Shown here piece by piece: positions 39,201-46,115 of a DNA stretch of 64,000 bases. The position numbers were made by a program, and so were the translations under genes. Within the stretch, counting starts at the first letter, position 1. Each line of letters opens with the position of its first letter. The stretch is taken from contig JAUIAH010000015.1 in assembly GCA_030425385.1 (NCBI GenBank), positions 88,852 through 152,851 on the forward strand, read 5' to 3'. This DNA is from Verrucomicrobiia bacterium. GTDB taxonomy: Bacteria > Verrucomicrobiota > Verrucomicrobiia > Verrucomicrobiales > DEV007. The notes below the pieces were generated by a model. That model did not search any database and had not been told where the DNA came from. It saw only the letters and a program-made list of their open reading frames with translations.

Positions 39201-40968
39201 CGGCTTCGCTTCCCGTGGGACGAAAGGTGATGTGAGCCAAGGTCCGGCCCCAGTGTTCCTCCCAGATCGGCACGGTGGCCGCATGCAAATAAAGCTGCGA
39301 TGACGTGCTCCCGGTGACCTGATCAAAGGTACGAAACTCGAGGTGCTCCACTTCATCGGACCGACGCCAGTGACGGACAAGCATGGCCGTGGCTTGACGT
39401 GCGCCATCGGTGAACTCGAGCTCGCACATGACCTCGGCATCGCCTTTCACCGCAAAGCCCAGAATCTGCAGCGACTGCCATGAAGCTGGCGAGGAAAGCG
39501 ATAGGGTGCGTGTGTCGAGATCGCTCAGATAGAGCGCATTGGGCCCCGCATCGTCAGCCAATTGAAAGACCGCATCCGGTGCGCTGAGCATGCCGTCTGG
39601 GGGGAAATAAGTACGCTCTTCAGGCCCCGTGCCTTCCCTTAACACGCCGCCGTCCAGAGCCTCGTCACTCACGCCATCGTCACCTTGAATGAGATCCTTG
39701 TCGAAACCGGTGAGGGCGAGGGGTGCGTACTGGCTCAAGCCGCGAAAGCGAATGCGGCCTCCGGTCGCGAGCACGGCATCCGTTTGCCCGATGGCCGTGG
39801 CCACGGTTGAATCCACGCCGGGCGACCAGGTCAAAGCATCAACGCGGCCCATGTTGGACCCAAGTTCCCGCGAGGCATCATTCCTCACAAAGGTCCAACG
39901 CACGGCATGCGCCCCTGCTGGGAGGTGAATCTCCACGGGGCGCCAATGCTGCTCTCCTAACAACTTACCTAATTCGTGCTCATCCACTGTCAGCGTGATG
40001 CCATCGTCTTCATGCGCGTCGGACTGCCACCAGTAAGTCAGGGTGCCTGGTCCGGTGATGGACGTTTCCATCCAAGCCGATTCATGCCGATTCAAATTTG
40101 CCGGCGCCCGTGCGGAATCCACCTCATCATAGGCCGCTGTGCTGGCTTCACCTGTCCAATCGCCATCGCCGCCCGTCGTGAAGGTGAGCGTTTCGTCCAA
40201 CGCTTCTGCCAAACTGACCGCACTCCCCACCGGCACAAAGTGCGCCGTGATAGTGGTATCCTTATTCCCCAAGACCACATGCCCTTCGTTCGGCGCACTG
40301 TCAGGATAGGCCCCTTCCCAGGAAGCCAATTCATAACCCGCACGCGGGATGGCCGTGAGACTGAGCAACGTGCCAGGATCGTAGCGCAAGCTGGGCACAA
40401 ATGGTGTCACTTCGATCGAGCCATCACGCGCTGTTAGGGTGAGCGTAACCTTGAGTGACTCGTCATCATTGGGATCCGTGCCATCGAGGAACTCTTGCAA
40501 GTTGCTTTGCCCATCGAGATCGCTGTCCGCGGCGCCGCCCGACGCTAGATTGCCAAACTGATCCGTTTCCCAGTCATCCCCCATCCCATCGCCATCGGCA
40601 TCCAGCCAAAGCTGGGCCTCCTCACTCTCCACGACGACACCCGCGGCCGGCGTGATCACCACCGAGTAGGCTCCCACGTTGGCAGCCATGAAATTGGGAA
40701 TGAGATAAGTGTCAGCCTCAGCACCTGGAATCGCCACCCCGTCCTTCTGCCATTGATAATCAAAGGGACCGCCCGTGACCACCACGGAAACAGACACGGG
40801 ATCGCCCGGCGTGGTCGTCCGCGATTGGGGTTGCGCTAGGATGATGACCGGCTTGGAAGAAAGCATCTCAGTCTGGCTGAGATTGCCATTGATATCAAAG
40901 CTTTGAAAGGCTGGCGCCGCCAGCAATGGCAGCATCTGGACAGCAAAGAAGATGGACTTCATGGGCAA
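30256..40968 (-). CDS. Giant 3570-residue secreted protein of about 22 beta-sandwich repeats
   Basis: A signal peptide (possibly from Met3, MKSIFFAVQMLPLLAAP) is followed by an Ig-like domain (about 38-115, with YQWQKDGVAIPGA), an acidic TSP3-like calcium segment (LDADGDGMGDDWE) and an InlB-type repeat (YELASWEGAYP). From about residue 250 to 3395 there are roughly 22 repeats of 110-125 residues. Each has a consensus like WTTGGD.PW.G, HDG.DAA.SG, SWMETTVTGPGTLSFWW, a DW segment, P.G.HTLRW.Y.K..S and W(L/V)D.V.F. One unique domain lies at about 395-600. The C-terminus has a further calcium-type loop and ends in a Gly/Glu-rich tail with no PEP-CTERM or type IX sorting signal that I recognise. 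It is probably a surface or extracellular adhesin or scaffold. It starts 3 bases after the RHS gene. Confidence 0.88.
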   Translation of the reverse strand: MPMKSIFFAVQMLPLLAAPAFQSFDINGNLSQTEMLSSKPVIILAQPQSRTTTPGDPVSVSVVVTGGPFDYQWQKDGVAIPGAEADTYLIPNFMAANVGAYSVVITPAAGVVVESEEAQLWLDADGDGMGDDWETDQFGNLASGGAADSDLDGQSNLQEFLDGTDPNDDESLKVTLTLTARDGSIEVTPFVPSLRYDPGTLLSLTAIPRAGYELASWEGAYPDSAPNEGHVVLGNKDTTITAHFVPVGSAVSLAEALDETLTFTTGGDGDWTGEASTAAYDEVDSARAPANLNRHESAWMETSITGPGTLTYWWQSDAHEDDGITLTVDEHELGKLLGEQHWRPVEIHLPAGAHAVRWTFVRNDASRELGSNMGRVDALTWSPGVDSTVATAIGQTDAVLATGGRIRFRGLSQYAPLALTGFDKDLIQGDDGVSDEALDGGVLREGTGPEERTYFPPDGMLSAPDAVFQLADDAGPNALYLSDLDTRTLSLSSPASWQSLQILGFAVKGDAEVMCELEFTDGARQATAMLVRHWRRSDEVEHLEFRTFDQVTGSTSSQLYLHAATVPIWEEHWGRTLAHITFRPTGSEAGDDGNTQGMAILAVSGATAATSANASIATSGRAGQGELSWLSLVLPGNQTVEIERRMPLTGANLVTDSNSFFYINGNHVPHRNGDWDTSLHRLGAGDHVLRWERAPAREIEARTIRIEKVLASPAIPLDTATDNALAWTTGGDLPWEGFAIPSLAADDVDVAISGEVEANCQSWIEATVTGPGTLRWDWRLSGELNSAGRDEFILEVDGERIHHLEGETEWEPALHTFGTGTHTLRWTFQRTHVEPENLNAAFLDNVVFTAGDLSLAEALDLPAPMEVFAYGPALWESQSATTHDGVDAIMPVPLGRFESSAVQVRVEGPLTLAYWRFVDTDARLSLYVNGDQVVGNSGLHEWAEVTHPLGPGPHVLEWIYGQGSAETGATANAWVDEVSLRQAVPLLTALDAPGQTWTTGGAADWAGAETDAATGDSAATSGAIPHGSASWIETQVIGPGVASFVWRISAGNSDAIRLLLDGETVAELTGNDSVWQEVQQTIPPGTRTLRWSYAKDSSGVAGSDSASIDAFVFTSQDPVELKEAIEIDGIDLTLTGDAAWFSQTTTTQDGIDALQSGAIIDHERTSMSANITGPGLVSFWWKVSSQNFSDYLNFNLNESSVQRISGEQDWAQVIQPIPAGQHVVEWFYEMNFSNQAGDNAGWIDQVSITTPETLADALDESGFAWTTGGDGAWAGVNGPGLAHDGADTAYSGSLPINAETWLETEVTGPGTVSFWWRPSGSSGDLATFLVNGEAQISEGGDLDWQQVERTLPAGTHVLRWLYAKDGNAPVGSDALFLDEVAFTAGIPLVDAAESAPADLLTHGDSLWASQSTTTHDGSDALQANAIGDNEEARLETIVNGPGTLAFWWKASTEGSGDRLRLYINDSQIDSIFGEADWEQITQHLTPGKHTVSWRYTKNGSGAGGSDTGWVDEIAWAPVAGSLAEAVDAPALPFTVASAAGAEGWLPQSLTLAHDGIDAAVTPRLDKGEWTSLETTVNGAGTLSFWWRSVMANGDRLRIIIDGVKRHELTATTDWQPVACTVGSGTHTVRWEWERGTSNNNASQAGWLDEMSFAPETTPELESALDGSGLEWTSSGDALWYSQGAVTNDGIDAAQSGDIDHNQQTWLQTHVTGPGTLTYWRKISSQSSDRLRLYVDGTAISAHNFSGEQDWAEQAYVVAGGSHLVQWRYTKNGSIDAGDDTAWIDQLAYTPAASGETLANALDGGSLTWSTSSSDAWTGVIDTEAHDSVDFAQSGEPDAGGSSWMETTVTGPGTLRFWWRAASAAEGDALRLLVDGTALTEIAGATDWQLLEAAIGSGTRTLRWDYTPVNGAANSGRRMQVDEVRFTAEANPALLASAATDGSSIGSIVAMISGGDGGWVAQGATTHDGVSAPESGPITHNEITWIEAVIDGPGHGQFWWNVDSQTNDIASLIIDGVPIDTRSGTGQAWEKPEFYLDSGRHHVRISYAKNNSINTGSDRTWTDEWSWSASVPNVLGNALELQDQALVTYGSEPWFSQSTTTQDGTDALQTGGITHNQQTSLSMEQAGPGWVFYWWKVSSQSSDRLRYYQDGVQLAQISGEQDWQFAMHRAGVTTERHLWQYEKNGSVDTGDDAGYLDGVEFAAPGALDSALDSALTWTTGGDAPWAGYVSSHAADGTDAASSGAIDHNESSWLETTVTGPGTLTFAAKTLSHSSDTLSVSVDGQSPGLVLSSSDWETAQLEIGAGVHTVRWTYAKNSSTTILPDVAWLDSVVWVPNAAPAYATALDAPGETLGMGSALWFSQTSTTHDGVDALQAGAISDGEATSFFRTVEGPAVLSFWWKCSSLSGDWVGWYLNGTRMDWRQGDHEWENIARELSAGTHTLEWRYTKNASGSGLDDTAWVDELEIVPYQSDYGDALDNTGLTWTSGGAAPWRTLGLGAAQTDDDLAVSGDVATGQESWMETTVTGPGEISYWTKTSSHNSDAFIFTVNGTEWDRKAGSTDWQRSVLSVPAGVHVLRWAWNNLSTSSAGSNQVWLDDVQFTATASPPLADALGNTSYPWFSTRAPWQPSGPTEAFDGVSSAQSGVIGDNDSTGIKTRVQGPAWITFQWNVSSHSFDYLRFLIDGIEVRRTSNEPGWALIEDAIPPGEHVIEWRYDKNFNTVGGQDLAWLDAVNIVPYTDFESALEGESFAWTTGGPGWAGVASADSSHDGVDTAVSLPTAVGQESWMETTITGPGTVRFWWRTDTGQDDLRLYLDGNLQTDIDFLTEWQEVILSLSAGTHTLRWTYERSQDAASPTDTAFVDDLRFIPSDPSSISTTLGSPEQTFVSYGDQNPWDVTAEGLRSGVTERNDESTVRTLVEGPALISFDWKAESDSLDRPTFRIEHNNRAELNGMTPDLQNVLARIGNGKYDLFWIYDKRRDHVDGHHALLDTIEIARPIDLATGLDALGLAWTTGGDQPWYGYPFSHAHDTTDLAASGQLDSFESSWMETEIIGPGTLGFWWKGPQYGGEDFKLLIDDIPYIDAKSADEWTYVEVAVSAGTHRVRWDYRTENSFAPAGVWVDEVKFVSETEPPLFKGFDVPVRAVVASGHSPWMVQTDQARDANGALENMPTPGLVPRPVNVAAELEGPGQLSFWYQSSDHRLTALLDNESYTLARATDWAPARFPLGQGSHRLRFQVPLAATTEGPIRIDQVSVSTIAPIALAEALDALSLPWNTSAALPWIGLSDPAAISYDGSDSGMSSPETPDGVPSWVETEVTGPGTIRFYWKAPNRSGYELAFLIDGVDQALDNPNELWKYELVPVSEGTHTLRWVAYRAPGEPLDAVQSAGLDQVTWVPGDFAFENWQALHFTPEELADPLISGAEADPDADGINNGVESALGLDPRSHSSLPLTGSGQQSDWLFTFTAASVIPVDMILHFDQSTKLSTPFWSAIADHTVNGWVPVAPATLTETPSGSFSEVTIRVPSTGLERLFGRIRAVVYESGGGGSGGGGGAGGSGGGEGEGEGGEGGERF
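30785..40220 (-). repeat. Tandem coding repeat array, about 330-370 bp units
   Basis: The array encodes the beta-sandwich repeats of the giant protein. Two alternating flavours are visible. One begins WTTGGD.PW.G and carries SWMETTVTGPG; the other begins near WFSQSTTTHDGVDALQSG and carries GP...SFWWKVSS. Much of the array is therefore a dimeric higher-order repeat of about 700 bp. Confidence 0.75.
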
Positions 40969-40971
40969 CTG

Positions 40972-43900
40972 CTAGTTTCCGTTGGCGTAATTGTAGAGAT
41001 CGCCTGCGGCGAGATTGGTTGGGGTGCCCGCATTGGTCAGACCGTTGAGGACACTGGGAAGATAGTTCTGTTCGAAAGTACCAAACTGATTGGTCTTGAA
41101 GGGCGAGAACTTGAACATGTCGCCAAGCTTTCCGCCGAGCCCACCCGCCAGTGCGTCCCACCCGAGGCTCTTCCAATCGAATTCGCATTGCTTGCCGGTG
41201 AGCGTCTTGAGAAATTGCTTGGCCAGATTGGTGCCGGCACCACCCACCACGCCTGCTCCGAAGGGGCCCGTGTAGAGCGTGGCCACACCGCCAGCCGCGC
41301 CGCCGATGGCGGACCCGGCGTAGTCTTCCCAGCCGCTGAGCTGGCCATTCCAGAGGTCGGAGAGCCCTTGGCCAGCAACACCGACACCCGCGCCCACGGC
41401 CGCCGCACCGGCATCATCCCAGCCTAACCAAAGTCCTGAGCGATCCGTATGACGCCAAGGCGCGTTGTTGGCATAAAGATAGAGGTTGTGCCCGACCAGC
41501 TCAGCCAAGGGGTCACGAGATAGGAAGCGGCCTGTCTCCGGTTGGTAGGTGCGGAAATAGGCAAATATCAGTCCCGTTTCCCCATGAAGAGGAAGCCCCG
41601 TGTAGGCAAAGCTTGGCGCGGGACTTGCTGGCGATGCTTCAGCCGCTCCCCACGGACTGTAGTTGATCGTTTGCCCCACGCTACCGGCCGTGTTTGCGAT
41701 GTCGCGTACACTTTGCAGGTGATCCCGATGATAGAGACTGGTCGCACCTCCCGCCACGACCTGTTCTCCTTGCCCAAAGTAACGTTTCGTCACGGTGCCA
41801 CCATCCGCACTACGGGCTTCTGCTAGTTGAGTGCCCGCCCAAAGGAAACGCTGGTCCGATGTCACCGCACCATTCTCCTTCTCCACGATACGGGTGCGGC
41901 GCGAGCGGCCATCGTAGGTGAACTCACTGCGATGCGTGCCTTCATTCACGGCGATCAATCGACCTTCGCCATCCCATTCATAGAGACGATCTACTAAGCC
42001 CTCCTGCTCGATGAGCTGATTCAAGGCATTATAGCGCGCGGTGAAGGTGCCGTCTGGTGTGGTCTCAGAAATCCGATTCCCGGCCGGATCATACGTGTAG
42101 GCGTGATTTCCACTGGGCGTGGTGACGCCCGTCAGTTGACCTCCAGCATCATGGGAGAAAGTCCAGGTCTCGGCTGTTCCTGTGCCGCGTGTGACGGTCC
42201 AAGATACGAGCCGATCTTCCGGAGCATTCCAAACATGTGCAAACTCAGAGATGAGGGCGCCACCCGGTGCCTCATGCCGAATCGTGTTCACCCGGCGATC
42301 GTCCGTGTTGCCATGATAGGTGAAGACCGACTGGCCACCACCTGGGAGGTCGATCGAGGAGACACGGCGCATCACCCCATCGTAGCTTGGGGTGAAGGTG
42401 CCTAAGGGATTCGTGATACTCGTGATGCGGTTCGCCTCATCAAAGGTCGCACTGACAGAAATGCCATCAATGGACCGGCTCACCATCCGACCGAGCGCGT
42501 CGTAACTGTAAGTGATGGTGTCATTGTCCCAAGGACCATCCTCACTGGCCAGGAGACCATCCCCGGCACTCGGTGTGGAGGTGACTGGATGATAGGTGAA
42601 CGCGGTCGTCCCCTCACCGTCCGTAAGACTCACGAGACGCCCATACGCTTCGCCATATTGTAAGGACACGCTGGGTGTGAGGTGAAGCGCTCCGGGGTAC
42701 TCGATCCCCGTGACCATCCCAACAATGTCATAGCTCAACTGGATCCGTTGGCCCTCATGATCGCGCCGCGATTGAATCCAGCCCATGGTGGGGTGGTAGC
42801 TGCGGGTCGAGCGGCTGCCATCGGCCAGCTCCTTGGCCACGACACGGCCCTGCAGATCATAGATCCAACGCGTGAGCCGCCCCATGGGATCTGTCAACGT
42901 GCGCAAATGGCCACAGCGGCACCACGTGTAGGTGCTCTTTCGTCCTAACGCATCGGTCAATGATTCCAGCTGGCCCAGGTTGTTGTAGCTGCCCGTGCTC
43001 ACACGCCCTGCCCGATCGCGAAAGCTGCCGATGGCGAGCCGATCGTAAGTCCACTCGCGGAAGGTAGCGTCTGGAAAGGTCATCCGGGTCAGCCTGTCCA
43101 TGCTATCATAAGCAAACCCTAACACATATCCATCTGGCTGCGTGAACTCCGTCACCCGATGCGCGTCATCATGGACAAAGGTGTAGGTGTCTCCATTTCC
43201 AGGCAAGGGGCCATCAATCGCATCAACGACGCCTTCGACACCACGCGCGAAGCTAACAGTTTCGCCCAGCGCATTACTATAGCTGGTGATGAGTCCCCGC
43301 GAATCGTAGGTGATGGAAGACGTTTGCCCCATATGATCGATGAACGAGGTCAACCGACGGTTCACATCGTAGGTCATGGCGGCGAGGCGTTCGTTGATCC
43401 CATTCGTGGTTTGATGAATGGCCACCACATCCAGTTGATTGTCCGCATAGGTATAGTCACGGCTACGCCCTAACGGATCCACCTCCCGGAGGATGCGGCC
43501 AAAGCGATTGCGCGCCACCTGCCAGAGTTGAGGTGTCGTTTCATCCACCATGGTGAGAGCCATGGAAGGTCGCATGCCCATGTCGGGATAGTACGGGAGC
43601 GGCTGCTCTTGCTTGCTCTCTTGGCCAGGATAGGCATACCAGGTCCGGCCTTGTAGCGGTGGCTTGATCGCTTCGATCACCGGCAACACCCGGTAAATGC
43701 GATTCGTCATCCAGCGGTAGTTCACCGCCGCTGTGTAATCTCCCGGGGCTTTGGACCAGGCTTCCTTCGACCAGTAATAGGAATTCCGAAACTGCAAACG
43801 CCCATACTCCGAATAGAACCGGATGTCGCTTCCTCCTACCGAGATCGTACGAACCGGCGGAATCGATTCGATCGGCGGCCCTGGATCACTGAACTGAATG

Positions 43901-45930
43901 CGTTCGCGATCTCCGTTAGGGTCAATGGCGTCGATCGTCCTCTCCAGCCCCGGAGTGGACGACACTTTGACAAACCGGGTCGTCCCATAGGGCGTCGTCA
44001 GCGTCTGCATGAACCCATCCATGTCGTAGGTGAAGGTCGATTGCAGGCCCACCTGATCGGTGACGGAGACTAGGTAGCCGTCGGCGTTGTAGCTCATCTT
44101 GGCCATCCGCCCATGGGGATCTGTCACCTGAGTGATGGCAAAGCTATCTAATGGATTTCCATAACTAAAGGTGGTTGATTGCCCTAACGCATCCACTACA
44201 GAGGTGAGTCGGAGAATCGCATCATAGTTAAACGTCAGGGTGTTCCCGTTCCTGTCGCTCACACTGCGGAGAAACACCTTCGTTGGTGCGGCGGGATTGT
44301 CCGCCACGGAGTAAACCTCCACCACGCCATCAGGAAAGCTCCGCTCGTAGGTGTGGCCCCCCGTTCGGCGCACGACCGAGAAGGTCTTGTCGTTGGGACC
44401 GAAGTAACCCTCTTCTTCATCGTAAAAGCTCACTTCCACTCCGCCCCGACGTTCGTGCACTCGCAGTTCCGTCGAGTCATTGAGAGCGCCATCGAGGTGC
44501 TCCACATAGGCCATGACATTGGCCTGCCAGATGAAGCCCACGTGTGAGTTTGAAGGCACCGTCGTCGGCTGCGAATCATCCATTTCCTGATACGTGAGCA
44601 AGAACTCGAAATCGGATCCGTAAGGTGTCCGATAACTCAGAGGGATGTCTTTCACGATCAAGCCGCCTAACTGAAGATTGAAGAGATGCCGTGGCATGCC
44701 CTTGGGACAGGGCTCCTCTGGTCCATCGGAATGGTCGCCAGGCCCCGACGATTCATCTCCTGGGCCGGTTCCATGCGCGCCGTCCCGTCCAAACACGAGC
44801 CGAGTTTCCGCTTCCTCCGTCTGCACGAAGCCTAACAACGCCTCATCAGTGTCAGGAATGAGGAAATGACCACTACTCATGGCGTCCACCGCCGCGCCAT
44901 CAACCCAGCGCGCAAAGTCGCGTGCCTGATCGACCAGGAAATAGCGCCCATTGTCCTCTTCTACTAAAGCCACATAGTGATCCTCTTTCGCGTGCATCAC
45001 GGCGGGCGTGGGAATTGGCTGGGCCGCATCCGTGCGTTTGGCAGAGGTGAGAGGGAGTTCGTAATGCTCTTGCGCCCAGGCCTCGACCTCGGATAGGGGC
45101 AGACCGGTCGCGATGTAGCTCGCTGGGACCGTGTTGAGTGAAACCGGAGCAGCTTGGCCATCCACGTGATCCTTGATCGTGGTCAAGGCCATGGGACCGC
45201 ACATCACGTTCTGCGCGCCCACGTGTTCTAGCAGATACACGGATTGAGCCGCGCGCATCAGCGTCGCCTCCAAGGGGCCGCTGTGTGCCCGGCCTTCGCA
45301 TTGGGCAAGCAAGGTCTTCAGGCGTTCGGCCCGACCACTTCCAAGATCGTGCACGAGCAGGTGGCCCAAGGCCTCGTCGGCAAGACCACGAGCGGCGCGT
45401 TCGTCCCGTTCCCGCAAGTCATCCCAGAGCCCCTGCCATCCATCACGGGCGTCAGCGAACCAGCCGCGTTGATAGTCACCCAAGGCCACTTCGGCGCGCA
45501 TGCTCGCCGCCCAGCGCGACGTGTCATGGTCCGCCAACCACTGCTTGGCCGACGCCTGCCGGGCATCCGCATCGAGGTTCCGCGTGGCCCTGAGAAACTC
45601 GCCAAAGGCACGATTCTCAGCCGCTTCATCGTCGCCGTCCAAGGGCACCAAGGTCCGACCAAAGACGCGTGACTGCGCGATTTCCCGATCGGTCGGATTC
45701 TCCGGGATCTCGGGCAAGCTTTCGTGGGAGGTGCCGGCAAATTCATCGGGCTGTGGCGCTGGGAGTTCGCCCTCCAGTGCGGCGCTCGGTGCGGTGGTCA
45801 CGGATGGCGGAGTCGCCGTCGGGGGCTCTGGCTGCCATAGACGCCAAAGTACATAGCTGAGCGCCAACACGACGGCGACGACGGCGAAACGTAGAATCTT
45901 CATGGGTGTGGGATGCTTTCTCCGATTCAT
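40972..45930 (-). CDS. RHS/YD-repeat protein with N-terminal C39-like peptidase domain
   Basis: The protein has 1652 residues. An N-terminal membrane helix (about 11-32) is followed by a C39-like cysteine peptidase domain: Cys244 in MCGPMALTT, His318 in EDHYVALVEE and Asp334 in YFLVDQ. From about 530 to 1480 come YD repeats (such as LTFNYDAILRLTSVVDALG), and then the RHS core (SPWGAAEAS, YTGLPLHGETGLIFAYFRTYQPETGRF, NLYLYANNAP). The last about 150 residues are variable, Gly/Ala rich, with no toxin fold I recognise. RHS proteins form cocoon-like shells around C-terminal toxins or act as surface proteins. Met10 (45903) is an alternative start. No obvious immunity gene follows. Confidence 0.85.
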   Translation of the reverse strand: MNRRKHPTPMKILRFAVVAVVLALSYVLWRLWQPEPPTATPPSVTTAPSAALEGELPAPQPDEFAGTSHESLPEIPENPTDREIAQSRVFGRTLVPLDGDDEAAENRAFGEFLRATRNLDADARQASAKQWLADHDTSRWAASMRAEVALGDYQRGWFADARDGWQGLWDDLRERDERAARGLADEALGHLLVHDLGSGRAERLKTLLAQCEGRAHSGPLEATLMRAAQSVYLLEHVGAQNVMCGPMALTTIKDHVDGQAAPVSLNTVPASYIATGLPLSEVEAWAQEHYELPLTSAKRTDAAQPIPTPAVMHAKEDHYVALVEEDNGRYFLVDQARDFARWVDGAAVDAMSSGHFLIPDTDEALLGFVQTEEAETRLVFGRDGAHGTGPGDESSGPGDHSDGPEEPCPKGMPRHLFNLQLGGLIVKDIPLSYRTPYGSDFEFLLTYQEMDDSQPTTVPSNSHVGFIWQANVMAYVEHLDGALNDSTELRVHERRGGVEVSFYDEEEGYFGPNDKTFSVVRRTGGHTYERSFPDGVVEVYSVADNPAAPTKVFLRSVSDRNGNTLTFNYDAILRLTSVVDALGQSTTFSYGNPLDSFAITQVTDPHGRMAKMSYNADGYLVSVTDQVGLQSTFTYDMDGFMQTLTTPYGTTRFVKVSSTPGLERTIDAIDPNGDRERIQFSDPGPPIESIPPVRTISVGGSDIRFYSEYGRLQFRNSYYWSKEAWSKAPGDYTAAVNYRWMTNRIYRVLPVIEAIKPPLQGRTWYAYPGQESKQEQPLPYYPDMGMRPSMALTMVDETTPQLWQVARNRFGRILREVDPLGRSRDYTYADNQLDVVAIHQTTNGINERLAAMTYDVNRRLTSFIDHMGQTSSITYDSRGLITSYSNALGETVSFARGVEGVVDAIDGPLPGNGDTYTFVHDDAHRVTEFTQPDGYVLGFAYDSMDRLTRMTFPDATFREWTYDRLAIGSFRDRAGRVSTGSYNNLGQLESLTDALGRKSTYTWCRCGHLRTLTDPMGRLTRWIYDLQGRVVAKELADGSRSTRSYHPTMGWIQSRRDHEGQRIQLSYDIVGMVTGIEYPGALHLTPSVSLQYGEAYGRLVSLTDGEGTTAFTYHPVTSTPSAGDGLLASEDGPWDNDTITYSYDALGRMVSRSIDGISVSATFDEANRITSITNPLGTFTPSYDGVMRRVSSIDLPGGGQSVFTYHGNTDDRRVNTIRHEAPGGALISEFAHVWNAPEDRLVSWTVTRGTGTAETWTFSHDAGGQLTGVTTPSGNHAYTYDPAGNRISETTPDGTFTARYNALNQLIEQEGLVDRLYEWDGEGRLIAVNEGTHRSEFTYDGRSRRTRIVEKENGAVTSDQRFLWAGTQLAEARSADGGTVTKRYFGQGEQVVAGGATSLYHRDHLQSVRDIANTAGSVGQTINYSPWGAAEASPASPAPSFAYTGLPLHGETGLIFAYFRTYQPETGRFLSRDPLAELVGHNLYLYANNAPWRHTDRSGLWLGWDDAGAAAVGAGVGVAGQGLSDLWNGQLSGWEDYAGSAIGGAAGGVATLYTGPFGAGVVGGAGTNLAKQFLKTLTGKQCEFDWKSLGWDALAGGLGGKLGDMFKFSPFKTNQFGTFEQNYLPSVLNGLTNAGTPTNLAAGDLYNYANGN

Positions 45931-46115
45931 AACCCTCCCAACGCCGGAACCTTACAGCCGATCAAGAGAAACATCCGATTCAGACCTATTCCAAGCGGAG
46001 AAATCGGGGATCTGAACGGCGTTGCCTCTGCGTGATCTGGAATGGTCCGCCAAGGGTGATCACCTCCTCCGAGGCGATCCCTTGCTCCCATCACTCTGGA
46101 GAATCGCCACGCACG

